DNA of 64,000 nt from Agrobacterium tumefaciens (GTDB lineage: Bacteria > Pseudomonadota > Alphaproteobacteria > Rhizobiales > Rhizobiaceae). The stretch covers positions 496,001 to 560,000 of the forward strand of contig NZ_CP039904.1 in the NCBI RefSeq assembly GCF_005221385.1. Direction: 5' to 3'. Of this stretch, positions 34,898-43,711 are shown piece by piece. The notes beneath the pieces are model-generated. The model was not told the DNA's origin. It did not search any database and worked only from the letters and a program-made list of their open reading frames with translations. The first letter of the stretch is position 1, and every line of letters starts with the position of its first letter. Made by a program: the position numbers and the translations under genes.

Positions 34898-35066
34898 AGT
34901 GCACGTCCGGGAATGGTTGTTGACGGAAGATGGGCTGAGGCGACGCGGCTGCGGCAGTTCTTCCGTGCCGCGCATACTCCAGCAGAATGCCTGATGAGGG
35001 GCGCGGCTTGCACGGCATGGTCTTTTATAGTGCCGGTCATTGTTGAAAGATCGTTGCGCGATTCAA

Positions 35067-35089
35067 TAGTCTACTAAAATTATAGGTTA
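35067..35089. promoter_or_regulatory. TAGT-N2-ACTA operator-like site
   Basis: TAGTCTACTAAAATTATAGG is almost the same as the site before the LLM operon at 3153 (GTCTACTGATTTTATATTC). It lies in the 423-bp divergent gap 34898-35320, 170 bp before the leftward LLM gene and 232 bp before the rightward operon. Confidence 0.35.
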
Positions 35090-35238
35090 TTCGCGACAAT
35101 CCTGCCGCGTCCAGCTCTCCACTTCCCGCGCTCCTTCCGCCGTTTCTGCCAGCCACAAAGCCGGTCTGGCCCCCGACGCCAGATACGGGCCAGCCGACAA
35201 AAAACTTGATTTCCGCCTCAAACATGTAATACAGATTA

Positions 35239-35273
35239 TCATACATGTTGACAAATAACGCAGACATGTATGA
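35239..35273 (+). promoter_or_regulatory. Inverted-repeat operator over a promoter
   Basis: Perfect 10-bp arms TCATACATGT (35239-35248) and ACATGTATGA (35264-35273) with a 15-nt spacer. A TTGACA -35-like hexamer (35248-35253) lies within. It is 48 bp upstream of the enolase-superfamily gene. The right arm holds GT-ATG-AC, compatible with a FadR-type GntR protein; the gene at 43712 is a candidate. Confidence 0.5.
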
Positions 35274-35320
35274 CATTGCAGCAATCATGAACGCTGCGAT
35301 ACCTGCACGAGGGAGGAATT

Positions 35321-36469
35321 ATGATCATCACCGACGTCGAGGTCCGTGTTTTCCGCACGACGACCCGTCGGCACTCGGACAGTGCCGGTCACGCGCATCC
35401 GGGTCCGGCGCATCAGGTGGAACAGGCCATGCTGACCATCCGCACGGAAGATGGGCAGGAAGGCCACTCTTTTACGGCGCCGGAGATCGTTCGCCCGCAT
35501 GTCATCGAAAAATTCGTCAAGAAAGTCCTGATCGGTGAGGACCATCGCGACCGGGAGCGGCTGTGGCAGGACCTTGCCCACTGGCAGCGCGGATCGGCCG
35601 CGCAGCTGACCGACCGCACGCTGGCGGTGGTGGATTGCGCCCTGTGGGACCTTGCCGGCCGCTCGCTCAATCAACCTGTATACAAGTTGATTGGCGGTTA
35701 TCGCGACAAGGTGCTGGCCTATGGCTCCATCATGTGCGGTGACGAGCTGGAAGGCGGGCTGGCGACGCCGGAAGATTACGGTCGTTTTGCCGAAACGCTG
35801 GTGAAGCGCGGATACAAGGGCATCAAGCTGCACACCTGGATGCCGCCCGTCAGCTGGGCGCCGGATGTGAAGATGGACCTCAAGGCCTGCGCCGCCGTGC
35901 GCGAGGCGGTTGGACCCGATATTCGCCTGATGATCGACGCTTTCCACTGGTATTCCCGCACCGATGCGCTGGCGCTTGGGCGTGGCCTCGAAAAACTCGG
36001 CTTCGACTGGATCGAGGAGCCGATGGATGAACAGTCGCTATCCTCCTACAAGTGGCTTTCCGACAATCTCGATATACCGGTCGTCGGCCCGGAAAGCGCT
36101 GCCGGCAAGCATTGGCATCGTGCCGAATGGATCAAGGCCGGCGCCTGCGATATTCTGCGCACCGGCGTCAATGATGTCGGCGGCATCACCCCGGCGCTGA
36201 AGACCATGCATCTGGCCGAAGCCTTCGGCATGGAATGCGAGGTGCATGGCAACACGGCCATGAACCTGCATGTGGTCGCCGCCACCAAGAATTGCCGCTG
36301 GTATGAGCGCGGCCTGTTGCACCCCTTCCTCGAATATGATGACGGCCACGATTATCTGAAGTCACTGTCCGACCCGATGGATGGCGACGGCTTCGTGCAT
36401 GTCCCCGATCGGCCGGGCCTTGGCGAGGACATCGATTTTACCTTCATCGACAACAACCGGGTGAGGTAA
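35321..36469 (+). CDS. Mandelate racemase/muconate lactonizing enzyme family protein
   Basis: A 382-residue enolase-superfamily enzyme with an N-terminal capping domain and a barrel. Presumed catalytic and metal residues are Lys169 and His171 (IKLHTW), Asp206 (MIDAFHW), Glu232 (WIEEPMDE), Glu258 (VGPES), Asp285 (NDVGG) and His309 (EVHGN). Such enzymes abstract an alpha proton from a carboxylate, mostly dehydrating or epimerising sugar acids; the substrate here is not known. A good ribosome site (GAGGGAGG) precedes ATG at 35321. It heads an operon with an SGNH esterase and a binding protein. Confidence 0.9.
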   Translation: MIITDVEVRVFRTTTRRHSDSAGHAHPGPAHQVEQAMLTIRTEDGQEGHSFTAPEIVRPHVIEKFVKKVLIGEDHRDRERLWQDLAHWQRGSAAQLTDRTLAVVDCALWDLAGRSLNQPVYKLIGGYRDKVLAYGSIMCGDELEGGLATPEDYGRFAETLVKRGYKGIKLHTWMPPVSWAPDVKMDLKACAAVREAVGPDIRLMIDAFHWYSRTDALALGRGLEKLGFDWIEEPMDEQSLSSYKWLSDNLDIPVVGPESAAGKHWHRAEWIKAGACDILRTGVNDVGGITPALKTMHLAEAFGMECEVHGNTAMNLHVVAATKNCRWYERGLLHPFLEYDDGHDYLKSLSDPMDGDGFVHVPDRPGLGEDIDFTFIDNNRVR

Positions 36470-36475
36470 CAGGTA

Positions 36476-37105
36476 ATGAAAACGGTGCTCGCCTTCGGAG
36501 ACAGCCTCACCTGGGGCGCGGACCCGGCCACGGGCCTCAGACACCCCGTTGAAAACCGCTGGCCGGAGGTGCTGGAGGCCGCGCTTTCCGGAAAGGTGAA
36601 GGTTCACCCGGAAGGGCTTGGCGGGCGCACCACCTGTTATGACGACCATGCCGGCCCCGCCTGCCGCAACGGCGCGCGGGCGCTGGAAGTTGCGCTTTCA
36701 TGCCACATGCCGCTTGATCTCGTCATCATCATGCTCGGCACCAATGACATCAAGCCGGTGCATGGCGGGCGGGCGGAAGCCGCCGTTTCCGGCATGCGAC
36801 GGCTGGCGCAGATCGTCGAAACCTTCATCTACAAACCGCGCGAGGCCGTACCGAAACTGCTGATCGTCGCCCCGCCACCCTGCGTCGCAGGCCCGGGCGG
36901 AGAACCGGCGGGCGGGCGCGATATCGGGCAATCGCTCAGGCTTGCGCCGCTTTACCGTAAACTCGCCGCCGAACTCGGACATGCATTCTTCGATGCCGGA
37001 TCGGTTGCCAGCGCCTCGCCGGTGGATGGCGTGCATCTGGAAGCACCGGCAACAGCCGCAATCGGCCGGGCGCTCGTCGCACCCGTCAGAGAAATTCTTG
37101 GCTGA
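36476..37105 (+). CDS. SGNH/GDSL hydrolase (arylesterase type)
   Basis: A 209-residue SGNH-fold esterase. Block I is FGDSLTWG with nucleophile Ser10, block III is GTNDIKP, and block V is SPVDGVHLE with the Asp/His pair. It resembles the small octameric arylesterases of Agrobacterium and mycobacteria that also do acyl transfer in water. No signal peptide, so cytoplasmic. It follows the enolase-superfamily gene by 6 bp and probably opens an ester or lactone in the same pathway (inference). Confidence 0.9.
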   Translation: MKTVLAFGDSLTWGADPATGLRHPVENRWPEVLEAALSGKVKVHPEGLGGRTTCYDDHAGPACRNGARALEVALSCHMPLDLVIIMLGTNDIKPVHGGRAEAAVSGMRRLAQIVETFIYKPREAVPKLLIVAPPPCVAGPGGEPAGGRDIGQSLRLAPLYRKLAAELGHAFFDAGSVASASPVDGVHLEAPATAAIGRALVAPVREILG

Positions 37106-37186
37106 TCCTGCGACGCCCGAGGAGGAACCGGGCGTGTGGATCAAAACGTGGAAAGGCCGTATGAATCGGCCGTATTGGGAGGAAAG

Positions 37187-38785
37187 ATGAAACATTTTCT
37201 TGCAACCGCAGCACTTGGCGCATTGCTGATCGGCGCCATGCCGCTCAGCGCCTTTGCCGAAACGCCGAAGGACCAGCTCATCGTCGCCACGACCATGAGC
37301 AATATCCTGACCCTCGATCCCGCCGCCATTACCGGCCGCGAAACGGTGCAGGTCTTGAACAACGTCTATGACACGTTGGTCGTGCTTTCTCCTAAGGATC
37401 GCAGTGTTCAGCCCCGCCTTGCCGAACGCTGGGAAATTGCCGAAGACCGGAAATCGATCCGCTTCCACCTGCGCGGCGATGCCAAATTCGCGTCCGGCAA
37501 TGCGGTGACGGCAAAGGACGTGGCCTGGAGCCTGAAGCGGCTGCTCGCCCGCAACCTGGCGCAATCATCCTTCCTGAAAACCCGCGGTTTCAAGCTCGAG
37601 GAAGCCGACAAGCTCTTCGTCGCCGAAAACGACCAGACCTTCGTGCTGAATATCCCGAAGCCCGACGACCCCAACCTTCTGCTGATGATCCTTGCACAGA
37701 ACGGCCCCGGCTCGATCATCGACAGCAAGACGGCGCTTGAGAATGAAAAGGACGGCGATCTGGGCGGCGCATGGCTGACGCTGAATTCCGCCGGCTCCGG
37801 CCCCTTCAAGCTGACCCAGTGGAAATCCAACGAATATATCATCCTCACCCGCAATGACGATTATTGGGGCGAAAAGGCCAAGATGAAGCGCATCCTGATG
37901 CGTCATCTGCCGGAATCGCAATCGCAACGGCTGATGCTGGAAAAAGGCGATATCGACGTTGCCTATTCCCTGCAGGCCCCGGACCTGAAATCGCTTGAGG
38001 CCGACAAGACCGTCACCATCGAATCCACACCCGGCTCCGGTTTTTATTACCTCAGCGTTTCGATGAAGGATGAGAAATTCGCCAACAAGAAGGTGCGCGA
38101 GGCCCTGCGTTACCTGATCGATTACGACGGTCTCGACAAGGCGGTCATGCCCTATTACGGCAAGCTGCATCAGCGCTCGCTCAGCACCGGCGTCATGGGC
38201 GCGCTGCCGGACCAGGGCTACAAGCTCGACATCGCAAAAGCCAAGGCGCTTCTGGCCGAAGCCGGTTACCCCAACGGTTTCAAGACGACGCTTCGCGTGC
38301 TTTCCGAAGACCCCTTCATGAAGGCGGCAACGGCGATCCAGAACACGCTGGCCCAGGCCGGCATTCAGGCCGAGTTGATCAGCGGCTCCGGCGACCAGAT
38401 CTACGGCGCGATGCGCGAGCGGAATTTCGAACTGCTGCTCGGCCGCGGCGGTGGCGGCCAGCAGCCACATCCCGACAACAATCTGCGCTCCATCGCGTAT
38501 AATCCGAACAATGCCGACGACGCCAAGCTCACCAATTATCAGAGCTGGCGCACCAGCTTCTTCGATGAGAAGCTGAACAAGATGATCGAGACAGCGCTGG
38601 TCGAGCGTGACGTGGCGAAGCAGACGAAGCTTTATCAGGACCTGCAGGGCTATATGGACGAGATCGTCATGTCCATTCAGCCCTTCTCGGAAGTCATCGA
38701 CACCGCCGCCTTCCGCAGTGACGTCAAGGGCATGATCGTCAGCCCCTGGCTTTCGCGGTTTGAAGAGGTGAGCAAGGAGCGGTAA
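37187..38785 (+). CDS. ABC transporter substrate-binding protein, family 5
   Basis: A 532-residue periplasmic binding protein with a Sec signal (MKHFLATAALGALLIGAMPLSAFA). Family-5 blocks are NNVYDTLVVLSPKDRSVQPRLAERW, FHLRGDAKFASGNAVTAKDVAWSL and REALRYLIDYDGLD. ATG at 37187 was chosen over an upstream in-frame ATG because GGGAGGA lies 3 nt before it and the signal peptide starts there. Its permeases and ATPases are the convergent genes 39194-42702. It serves the sugar-acid or ester pathway encoded just upstream. Confidence 0.92.
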   Translation: MKHFLATAALGALLIGAMPLSAFAETPKDQLIVATTMSNILTLDPAAITGRETVQVLNNVYDTLVVLSPKDRSVQPRLAERWEIAEDRKSIRFHLRGDAKFASGNAVTAKDVAWSLKRLLARNLAQSSFLKTRGFKLEEADKLFVAENDQTFVLNIPKPDDPNLLLMILAQNGPGSIIDSKTALENEKDGDLGGAWLTLNSAGSGPFKLTQWKSNEYIILTRNDDYWGEKAKMKRILMRHLPESQSQRLMLEKGDIDVAYSLQAPDLKSLEADKTVTIESTPGSGFYYLSVSMKDEKFANKKVREALRYLIDYDGLDKAVMPYYGKLHQRSLSTGVMGALPDQGYKLDIAKAKALLAEAGYPNGFKTTLRVLSEDPFMKAATAIQNTLAQAGIQAELISGSGDQIYGAMRERNFELLLGRGGGGQQPHPDNNLRSIAYNPNNADDAKLTNYQSWRTSFFDEKLNKMIETALVERDVAKQTKLYQDLQGYMDEIVMSIQPFSEVIDTAAFRSDVKGMIVSPWLSRFEEVSKER

Positions 38786-38810
38786 TTCGCCGACACAGCG
38801 GTTACTCAGG

Positions 38811-38840
38811 AAAAGGCGCGGCTTACCCCGCGCCTTTTTT
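38811..38840 (+). terminator. Intrinsic terminator after the binding-protein gene
   Basis: AAAAGGCGCGG (38811-38821), 6-nt loop, CCGCGCCTTTT (38828-38838), continuing into T to 38840. Located 26 bp after the stop. Confidence 0.9.
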
Positions 38841-38893
38841 GTTGGCGGCAAGACTGCACAGAGCGGCTCCGACTGGCGAAAACATATCGCTTC

Positions 38894-39006
38894 CGTCATT
38901 CCGGCCTTGAGCCGGAATCCAGCCGACGTGCGTCTGCACGGCGGAAAGAGGCCTTTCAGCCCAAGGACTTGGGCTGGCTGGATACCGGCTCAAGGCCGGT
39001 ATGACG
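38894..39006. repeat. 113-bp palindromic intergenic repeat element
   Basis: Outer arms CGTCATtCCGGCCTTGAGCC and the complementary GGCTCAAGGCCGGtATGACG enclose a shorter hairpin, AGCCCAAG/CTTGGGCT. Same CGTCAT/ATGACG borders as the elements at 25706 and 63968. It lies between two convergent terminators in the 408-bp gap 38786-39193. Confidence 0.8.
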
Positions 39007-39103
39007 GTTGGAGGGAGCCCAGCAAAACATCGCCCGTTCCTGCTTCATCATTACGTCAATACCCGATGGTGCAGTTGCCGGCCTGCTCCTCTCAAGCCAT
39101 CCC

Positions 39104-39132
39104 CAAAAAAATGCCCGGCAGGGAGGCCGGGC
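39104..39132 (-). terminator. Intrinsic terminator of the leftward transporter operon
   Basis: GCCCGGC (39113-39119), loop AGGGAG, GCCGGGC (39126-39132). On the minus strand the stem is followed by ATTTTTTT, 61 bp beyond the ATPase stop. Confidence 0.85.
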
Positions 39133-39193
39133 AAGGAAGGAGGATGTTATTATCGTGATGCCCCGGAGGAGGACGGTCACGTTCTTGGAGCCG

Positions 39194-39952
39194 TCACGCG
39201 CCTTCATATTCCAGCGAGGCGCCGATCAGCTCGCGCGCATAGGGATGCGTCGCACCATTGCCGGCGATAGCCTCGCGCGGCAGGATTTCGGTAATTTCGC
39301 CGCGCAGCATCACCGCAAAGCGGTCGCACATATGATCGACCACGGCGAGATCGTGGGTCACCATGATATAGGTGAAGCCGCGCTCTTCCCGCAGGCGCTG
39401 GAGGAGGTTGAGGATTTCCGCCTGCACCGAGACATCGAGCGCAGACGTCGGCTCATCAAGCAGGAGCAGCGACGGTTCGAGGATCAGCGCCCGGGCAATC
39501 GCCACGCGCTGCCGCTGGCCGCCGGAAAGCTGGTGCGGAAATCGGTCGAGAAAGGAGACGGGCAGACCGACATCGGTGATGACCTTGCGCATGCGCTCTT
39601 CACGGTCACCGAGCTTGTGGATCGCAAGCGATTCCGAAAGCACGGTGCGCACCGACTGGCGGGGATGCAGCGAACCATAGGGATCCTGAAACACCATCTG
39701 CAGGGTGCGGCATCGTTCGATCAGCGGCATGTCACGCACCGACCGGCCATTGATGAGGATTTCCCCGCTCCAGAAATCATTCAGCATCGACACGCAGCGC
39801 AGCACGGTGGACTTGCCCGAACCGCTTTCGCCGACCAGCCCGAAACATTCGCCCGGCTCGACACGGAAGGATACCGAAGGCAGCACTTTCAGTGCCGTAT
39901 GGCCGCTGCCGAAGGTGATGGAGAGATCGCGGGTTTCAACGGAAACGGCCAT
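39194..39952 (-). CDS. ABC transporter ATP-binding protein, DppF/GsiA-C type
   Basis: A 252-residue ATPase with Walker [11 protein letters not shown]-loop MVFQDPYGSLHPRQSVR, signature LSGGQRQRVAIARAL and Walker B LLLLDEPTSALD. It is shorter than DppF and lacks the C-terminal Opp/Dpp cysteine region; it ends shortly after the HPYAREL motif. Start at 39952 shares one base with the previous stop (TAATG), so it is translationally coupled. Last gene of the leftward unit B-C-D-F. Confidence 0.92.
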   Translation of the reverse strand: MAVSVETRDLSITFGSGHTALKVLPSVSFRVEPGECFGLVGESGSGKSTVLRCVSMLNDFWSGEILINGRSVRDMPLIERCRTLQMVFQDPYGSLHPRQSVRTVLSESLAIHKLGDREERMRKVITDVGLPVSFLDRFPHQLSGGQRQRVAIARALILEPSLLLLDEPTSALDVSVQAEILNLLQRLREERGFTYIMVTHDLAVVDHMCDRFAVMLRGEITEILPREAIAGNGATHPYARELIGASLEYEGA

Positions 39953-40788
39953 TATACGTTCTCCTCCAGCCATTCGGGACGGCGATCCAGCACCGCGAGG
40001 GGTGAGCGCGAGCCGCCGATACGCGGCTGCGCCGCCAACAGGCCGCGCGTATAGGGATGTTGCGCCTGATCGAGATCGCGCGCGGCAAGCGTTTCCACCA
40101 CGCGGCCGGCATACATGATGAGAACCCGGTCGCAGAAATTGCGCACGAGATTGAGGTCATGGCTGATCATGATCAGGCCAATGCCGCGATCCCGCACCAG
40201 ACCGTCGAGAATATTCAGCACCTGCAACCGCACCGTCACGTCAAGCGCTGAGGTCGGCTCGTCGGCAATGACGAGATCGGGATCGGCAAGCAGCATCATG
40301 GCGATCATGACGCGCTGGCCCATGCCGCCTGAGATCTCGTGCGGATATTGCTCATAGACACGGGCGGCATCGCGGATTTTCACCGCATCGAGCATGGCCA
40401 GCGCCTTTTCCCGAGCCTCTGACTTCGACGCCTTGAAGTGGCGAAGATAGGTTTCCGTCACCTGTTCGCCGACCCGGCGGATGGGGTTAAGGGAGAATTT
40501 CGGATCCTGAAGGATCATCGACATGCGTCGCCCACGAACCTTCAGCATCTCTTTTTCACTCAGCGCGAGAAGATCGAGACCCTCGAAATCCAGCCTGTCG
40601 GCGGTGATCGTCGCTGATGGCAGGAGGCGCAGAAGGGCACGGCCAACGGTGGATTTGCCCGAGCCGCTTTCGCCGACGATGCCCAGCCGCTCCCGGCCAA
40701 GGGTGAAGGAGATGCCGCGCACCGCCTCGGTGGGCGAGCCGCCGTAACGAATGCGGAGATTTTCGACGTCAAGGATTGGTTTTTCCAT
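39952..40788 (-). CDS. ABC transporter ATP-binding protein, DppD type
   Basis: A 278-residue ATPase: Walker [11 protein letters not shown]-loop MILQDPKFSLNPIRRVGEQ, signature ISGGMGQRVMIAMML, Walker B LVIADEPTSALD, switch SHD. The family C-terminal cysteine domain is absent, as in its partner, which points to a divergent subfamily of peptide-type transporters. It starts 4 bp after the permease stop. Confidence 0.92.
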   Translation of the reverse strand: MEKPILDVENLRIRYGGSPTEAVRGISFTLGRERLGIVGESGSGKSTVGRALLRLLPSATITADRLDFEGLDLLALSEKEMLKVRGRRMSMILQDPKFSLNPIRRVGEQVTETYLRHFKASKSEAREKALAMLDAVKIRDAARVYEQYPHEISGGMGQRVMIAMMLLADPDLVIADEPTSALDVTVRLQVLNILDGLVRDRGIGLIMISHDLNLVRNFCDRVLIMYAGRVVETLAARDLDQAQHPYTRGLLAAQPRIGGSRSPLAVLDRRPEWLEENV

Positions 40789-40792
40789 GGTC

Positions 40793-41680
40793 TTATCTCC
40801 GGTTCATCTGCTTGGGATCAAGCGCATCCCGCAGGCCGTCGCCTAAAAGATTGAAGGCGAGGCTGACGGAGAGGATCGCAACACCGGGGAAAGTAACCAG
40901 CCACCAGCTATCCAGCATGTAACGTCGCCCCGTAGCGATCATCGCCCCCCATTCCGGCAGCGGCGGCTGCGCGCCGAGCCCGAGAAAGCCGAGGCCGGCG
41001 GCGGTGAGAATGACGGTCGCCATATTCAGCGTCAGGCGGATGAGGACCGAGGGCAGGCACATGGGCATGATCGACTTGACGATGATGCGCAGTGGCGAGG
41101 CGCCCTGAAGCCGCGCGGCGGCAATGTAATCCGCCTTGCGGAAGGTCATGGCTTCGGCACGGGCAAGGCGCGCAATCGGCGGCCACGAGGTGAGCGCAAT
41201 GGCGATGATCGCATTGTTGAGGCTCGGCCCGAGTGCTGCGACGAAGGCGAGCGACAGGATGAGGCTGGGGAAGGACAGGAAAATATCAGTGATGCGCATC
41301 ATCACCGTATCGAACTTGCCGCCGAGATAACCGGATGCCGTGCCGACCAGAAGACCGACCGGGCCGACGATGATCGACACCAGCGTGATGATGGTGAGCG
41401 TAATGCGCGCGCCCCAGAGCAGGCGGCTGTAAATATCTCGCCCCAGCTCATCCGTACCGAAGACATGGCCATTGCCGGGTGGCTGCAGCGTGTTGGCGAG
41501 ATCCTGCACGTAAGGATCGTGCGTCGCGAGCCAGGGCGCGAAAATCGCCGAAATGACGAGAAGCAGCAAGATCAACAGGCCGAAGGCCGATGTCGGGCTT
41601 TTCAGCAGGAAGAGGATGATGTTCTTCAGCGCGTTCAACGGCACCGGAAGACGAGAGGAAGTTTCTGCACGAGCCGTCAT
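40793..41680 (-). CDS. ABC transporter permease, DppC type
   Basis: A 295-residue permease. First helix about residues 24-48, then the block GTDELGRDIYSRLLWGARITLTI and the EAA loop AARLQGASPLRIIVKSIMPMCLPSVLIR. The end reads LLGDGLRDALDPKQMNRR. The ATG overlaps the preceding stop by one base (TGATG). The longer open frame upstream lies within the DppB-like gene and was not used. Confidence 0.93.
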   Translation of the reverse strand: MTARAETSSRLPVPLNALKNIILFLLKSPTSAFGLLILLLLVISAIFAPWLATHDPYVQDLANTLQPPGNGHVFGTDELGRDIYSRLLWGARITLTIITLVSIIVGPVGLLVGTASGYLGGKFDTVMMRITDIFLSFPSLILSLAFVAALGPSLNNAIIAIALTSWPPIARLARAEAMTFRKADYIAAARLQGASPLRIIVKSIMPMCLPSVLIRLTLNMATVILTAAGLGFLGLGAQPPLPEWGAMIATGRRYMLDSWWLVTFPGVAILSVSLAFNLLGDGLRDALDPKQMNRR

Positions 41681-42702
41681 CAGCGGGTCCTCGGATCGAA
41701 AAAGCGATAGAGAATGTCGGACAGGAGATTGAGCCCGATGAAGATGACACCGACGATCAGAACGCAGGTCATCACGGCATTCATGTCGCCGATGATAAGA
41801 TTGCTGGTGAGATATTGCCCGAAACCCGGCCAGGCGAAGACGGTCTCGATCAGCACCGCGCCTTCCAGCAGCGAGCCGTAAGCAAGGGCAATGATGGTGA
41901 CCAGCTGCACGCGGATATTGCCAAAAGCATGCAGCCACACCGTCTGCCGCTGCGACAGGCCTTTGACGCGGGCTGTCGTTACATATTCCTGCCCCAGCTG
42001 ATCCAGCATGAAGCTGCGTGTCATTCGGGTAATATAGGCGGACGAAGAATAGCCCAGCAAGGCGGCGGGAAGGATGAGGTGGTTGATGGCCGACCAGAAG
42101 ACTTCCATATCGCCCGCAAGCAGGCTGTCGATCAGAAGAAAGCCCGTCCGTTCCTCCACCAGACCGATATAGAACTGGTCCATGCGACCGCCGCCGCCGA
42201 CAAGGCCGAGATGGGCATAAAAAACGATCAGCGCGATCATGCCCGTCCAGAAAATTGGCATGGAATGGCCGAACAGGCTGAGAACCCGCACAAGATGGTC
42301 CTGCCAGCGGTCTTTCTTGACGGCGGCATAAACCCCCATGGGAATGCCGAGGCCGGCACCGATCAGGATCGCAAAGGTCGCAAGCTCCATCGTCGCCGGC
42401 ATGACGCGTATGATGTCCTCGATGACCGGACGGCCGGTGCGGATCGAGGTGCCGAAATCGCCGGTGAACACATCGCCGAGATAATAGATGAACTGCTGCC
42501 AGAGCGGACGGTCGAAGCCGAGCGCATGATACACCTGTTCATAGGTCTCACGGGTTGCATCCTCGCCGACGATCGCCCGCACCGGATCGGCAGGCATCAG
42601 TCGGCCGATAAAGAAGGTCAGCAACAGCAATCCAAGCAGCGTAACGGCAATACTTCCGATCTGGCCGGACAGGCCATAAAGCGAAAGGCGTCTTTTTGAC
42701 AT
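41680..42702 (-). CDS. ABC transporter permease, DppB type
   Basis: A 340-residue permease with first helix near residues 12-34 (SIAVTLLGLLLLTFFIGRLMPADPV), LGFDRPLWQQFIYYLGDVFTGDFG, and the EAA loop TARVKGLSQRQTVWLHAFGNIRVQLV. The FAWPGFGQYL end is typical. GGGAGGA stands 3 nt before ATG at 42702. It is the first gene of the leftward operon and follows an inverted-repeat operator at 42757. Confidence 0.93.
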   Translation of the reverse strand: MSKRRLSLYGLSGQIGSIAVTLLGLLLLTFFIGRLMPADPVRAIVGEDATRETYEQVYHALGFDRPLWQQFIYYLGDVFTGDFGTSIRTGRPVIEDIIRVMPATMELATFAILIGAGLGIPMGVYAAVKKDRWQDHLVRVLSLFGHSMPIFWTGMIALIVFYAHLGLVGGGGRMDQFYIGLVEERTGFLLIDSLLAGDMEVFWSAINHLILPAALLGYSSSAYITRMTRSFMLDQLGQEYVTTARVKGLSQRQTVWLHAFGNIRVQLVTIIALAYGSLLEGAVLIETVFAWPGFGQYLTSNLIIGDMNAVMTCVLIVGVIFIGLNLLSDILYRFFDPRTR

Positions 42703-42756
42703 GATTCCTCCCTTGCCAGAAACCGACCGGCGCAAGGATGATAGCGCAATCCTGTC

Positions 42757-42779
42757 TGACAACTATTCGCAAGTTGTCA
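42757..42779. promoter_or_regulatory. Inverted repeat TGACAACT-N7-AGTTGTCA
   Basis: Perfect 8-bp arms, 55 bp upstream of the DppB-like gene. It includes GT-CTG-AC (42755-42761), the core expected for FadR-type GntR proteins such as the one at 43712-44443. The rest of the 318-bp gap 42703-43020 shows no gene. Confidence 0.5.
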
Positions 42780-43020
42780 CAGGTGTCGAAAACTGTCAAG
42801 CACGGGTCGGCAAAATCGATAGTGCCAAAGGCTCCAAAAAATTTCTCCCGGTGGAAATTTCACCCTGCGGTTACCGGCGTTTCTACTTCGCGGGAAAATG
42901 AACCGCCTGCGTTGCTGCAACCGCAAAAGCCGGTGTTCTTCCGCTTCGAAAATATGCCGGCGCGGGTGCAGTTCCACGACACTACCGACAACATCGAGGG
43001 CTTCCGACGGAGAGCAAGAG

Positions 43021-43685
43021 ATGGCCGATATGACGCTTCTGGCATTTGCCATGGTCGCTTTCGTCGGTATCGCTACGCCCGGTCAGACTGTTCTGCTGGC
43101 ACTCTCGGATGGCTCGAAATTCGGAATTCAGTGCGCTTTGACCGGCATGGCCCGCGCCATTCTCTCCGATTTCGTTCTAATCGGTGCGGTTGCACTGGGG
43201 CTGGGGCTGGGGCTGGGGCTGGGGCTGGGGCTGGGAGCCCTGCTCGCTGCCTCGGAATTCTGGTTCAACGTCGTTAAATGGGTGGGCGTCTGTTATCTTG
43301 TCTTTCTCGGCTTCATGCTGCTTCGCTCCAGAAGCAAGCTCGACGGCGCGCTGCAACCGGCAGATAGGAACAGGGCAACATCCGCGCGCTCGATCTTCCT
43401 CAAAGCACTCTGGTCGCGGCGACCAACCCCAAGGGCTATCTGTCCTTTTCTGCTTTCCTGCTGCAGTTCATCAACCCTTTAGCGCCGCAAATCCCGCAAT
43501 ATGCGGTGCTTGCGCTGGTCTTTGCCGCCATCGATTTCATCGTGATGTTCGGATATGCCCTGCTGGGCGCATAGGCCGTCAGAATGTTGCGCAAATCTGG
43601 CGCCCTGTGGCTCGACCGGATTTGCGGCGGCGCGCTGTTGACGCTTGCCGCCTCTCTGGCGCTTTATCGCCGGGTAAGCACGTAA
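43021..43685 (+). pseudogene. LysE/RhtB family exporter, frameshifted and with an internal stop
   Basis: The 5' part reads MADMTLLAFAMVAFVGIATPGQTVLLALSDGSKFG, typical of LysE/RhtB amino-acid exporters. A single-base loss near 43409 changes the frame. The proper continuation (VAATNPKGYLSFSAFLLQFINP) resumes at 43413 in another frame. That frame has a TAG at 43572-43574, then runs to RRVST and a stop at 43683-43685. Without repair the product stops at 43482 (153 residues), missing the last membrane helices. A (CTGGGG)6 run lengthens the second helix. It lies between the transporter operon and a GntR gene; its former substrate is unknown. Confidence 0.85.
43195..43230. repeat. Hexanucleotide repeat (CTGGGG)6
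   Basis: Six perfect CTGGGG units followed by CTGGGA, coding an alternating Leu-Gly run inside a predicted membrane helix of the LysE-like pseudogene. Unit loss or gain keeps frame but changes helix length. Confidence 0.93.
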
Positions 43686-43711
43686 GCCATTGAGCTAACT
43701 ATGTTTCCCGC

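Noticed and set aside
43195..43230. CRISPR-like or other array
   Set aside because: Only a contiguous hexanucleotide run without spacers; no CRISPR array or cas gene was seen anywhere in the window.
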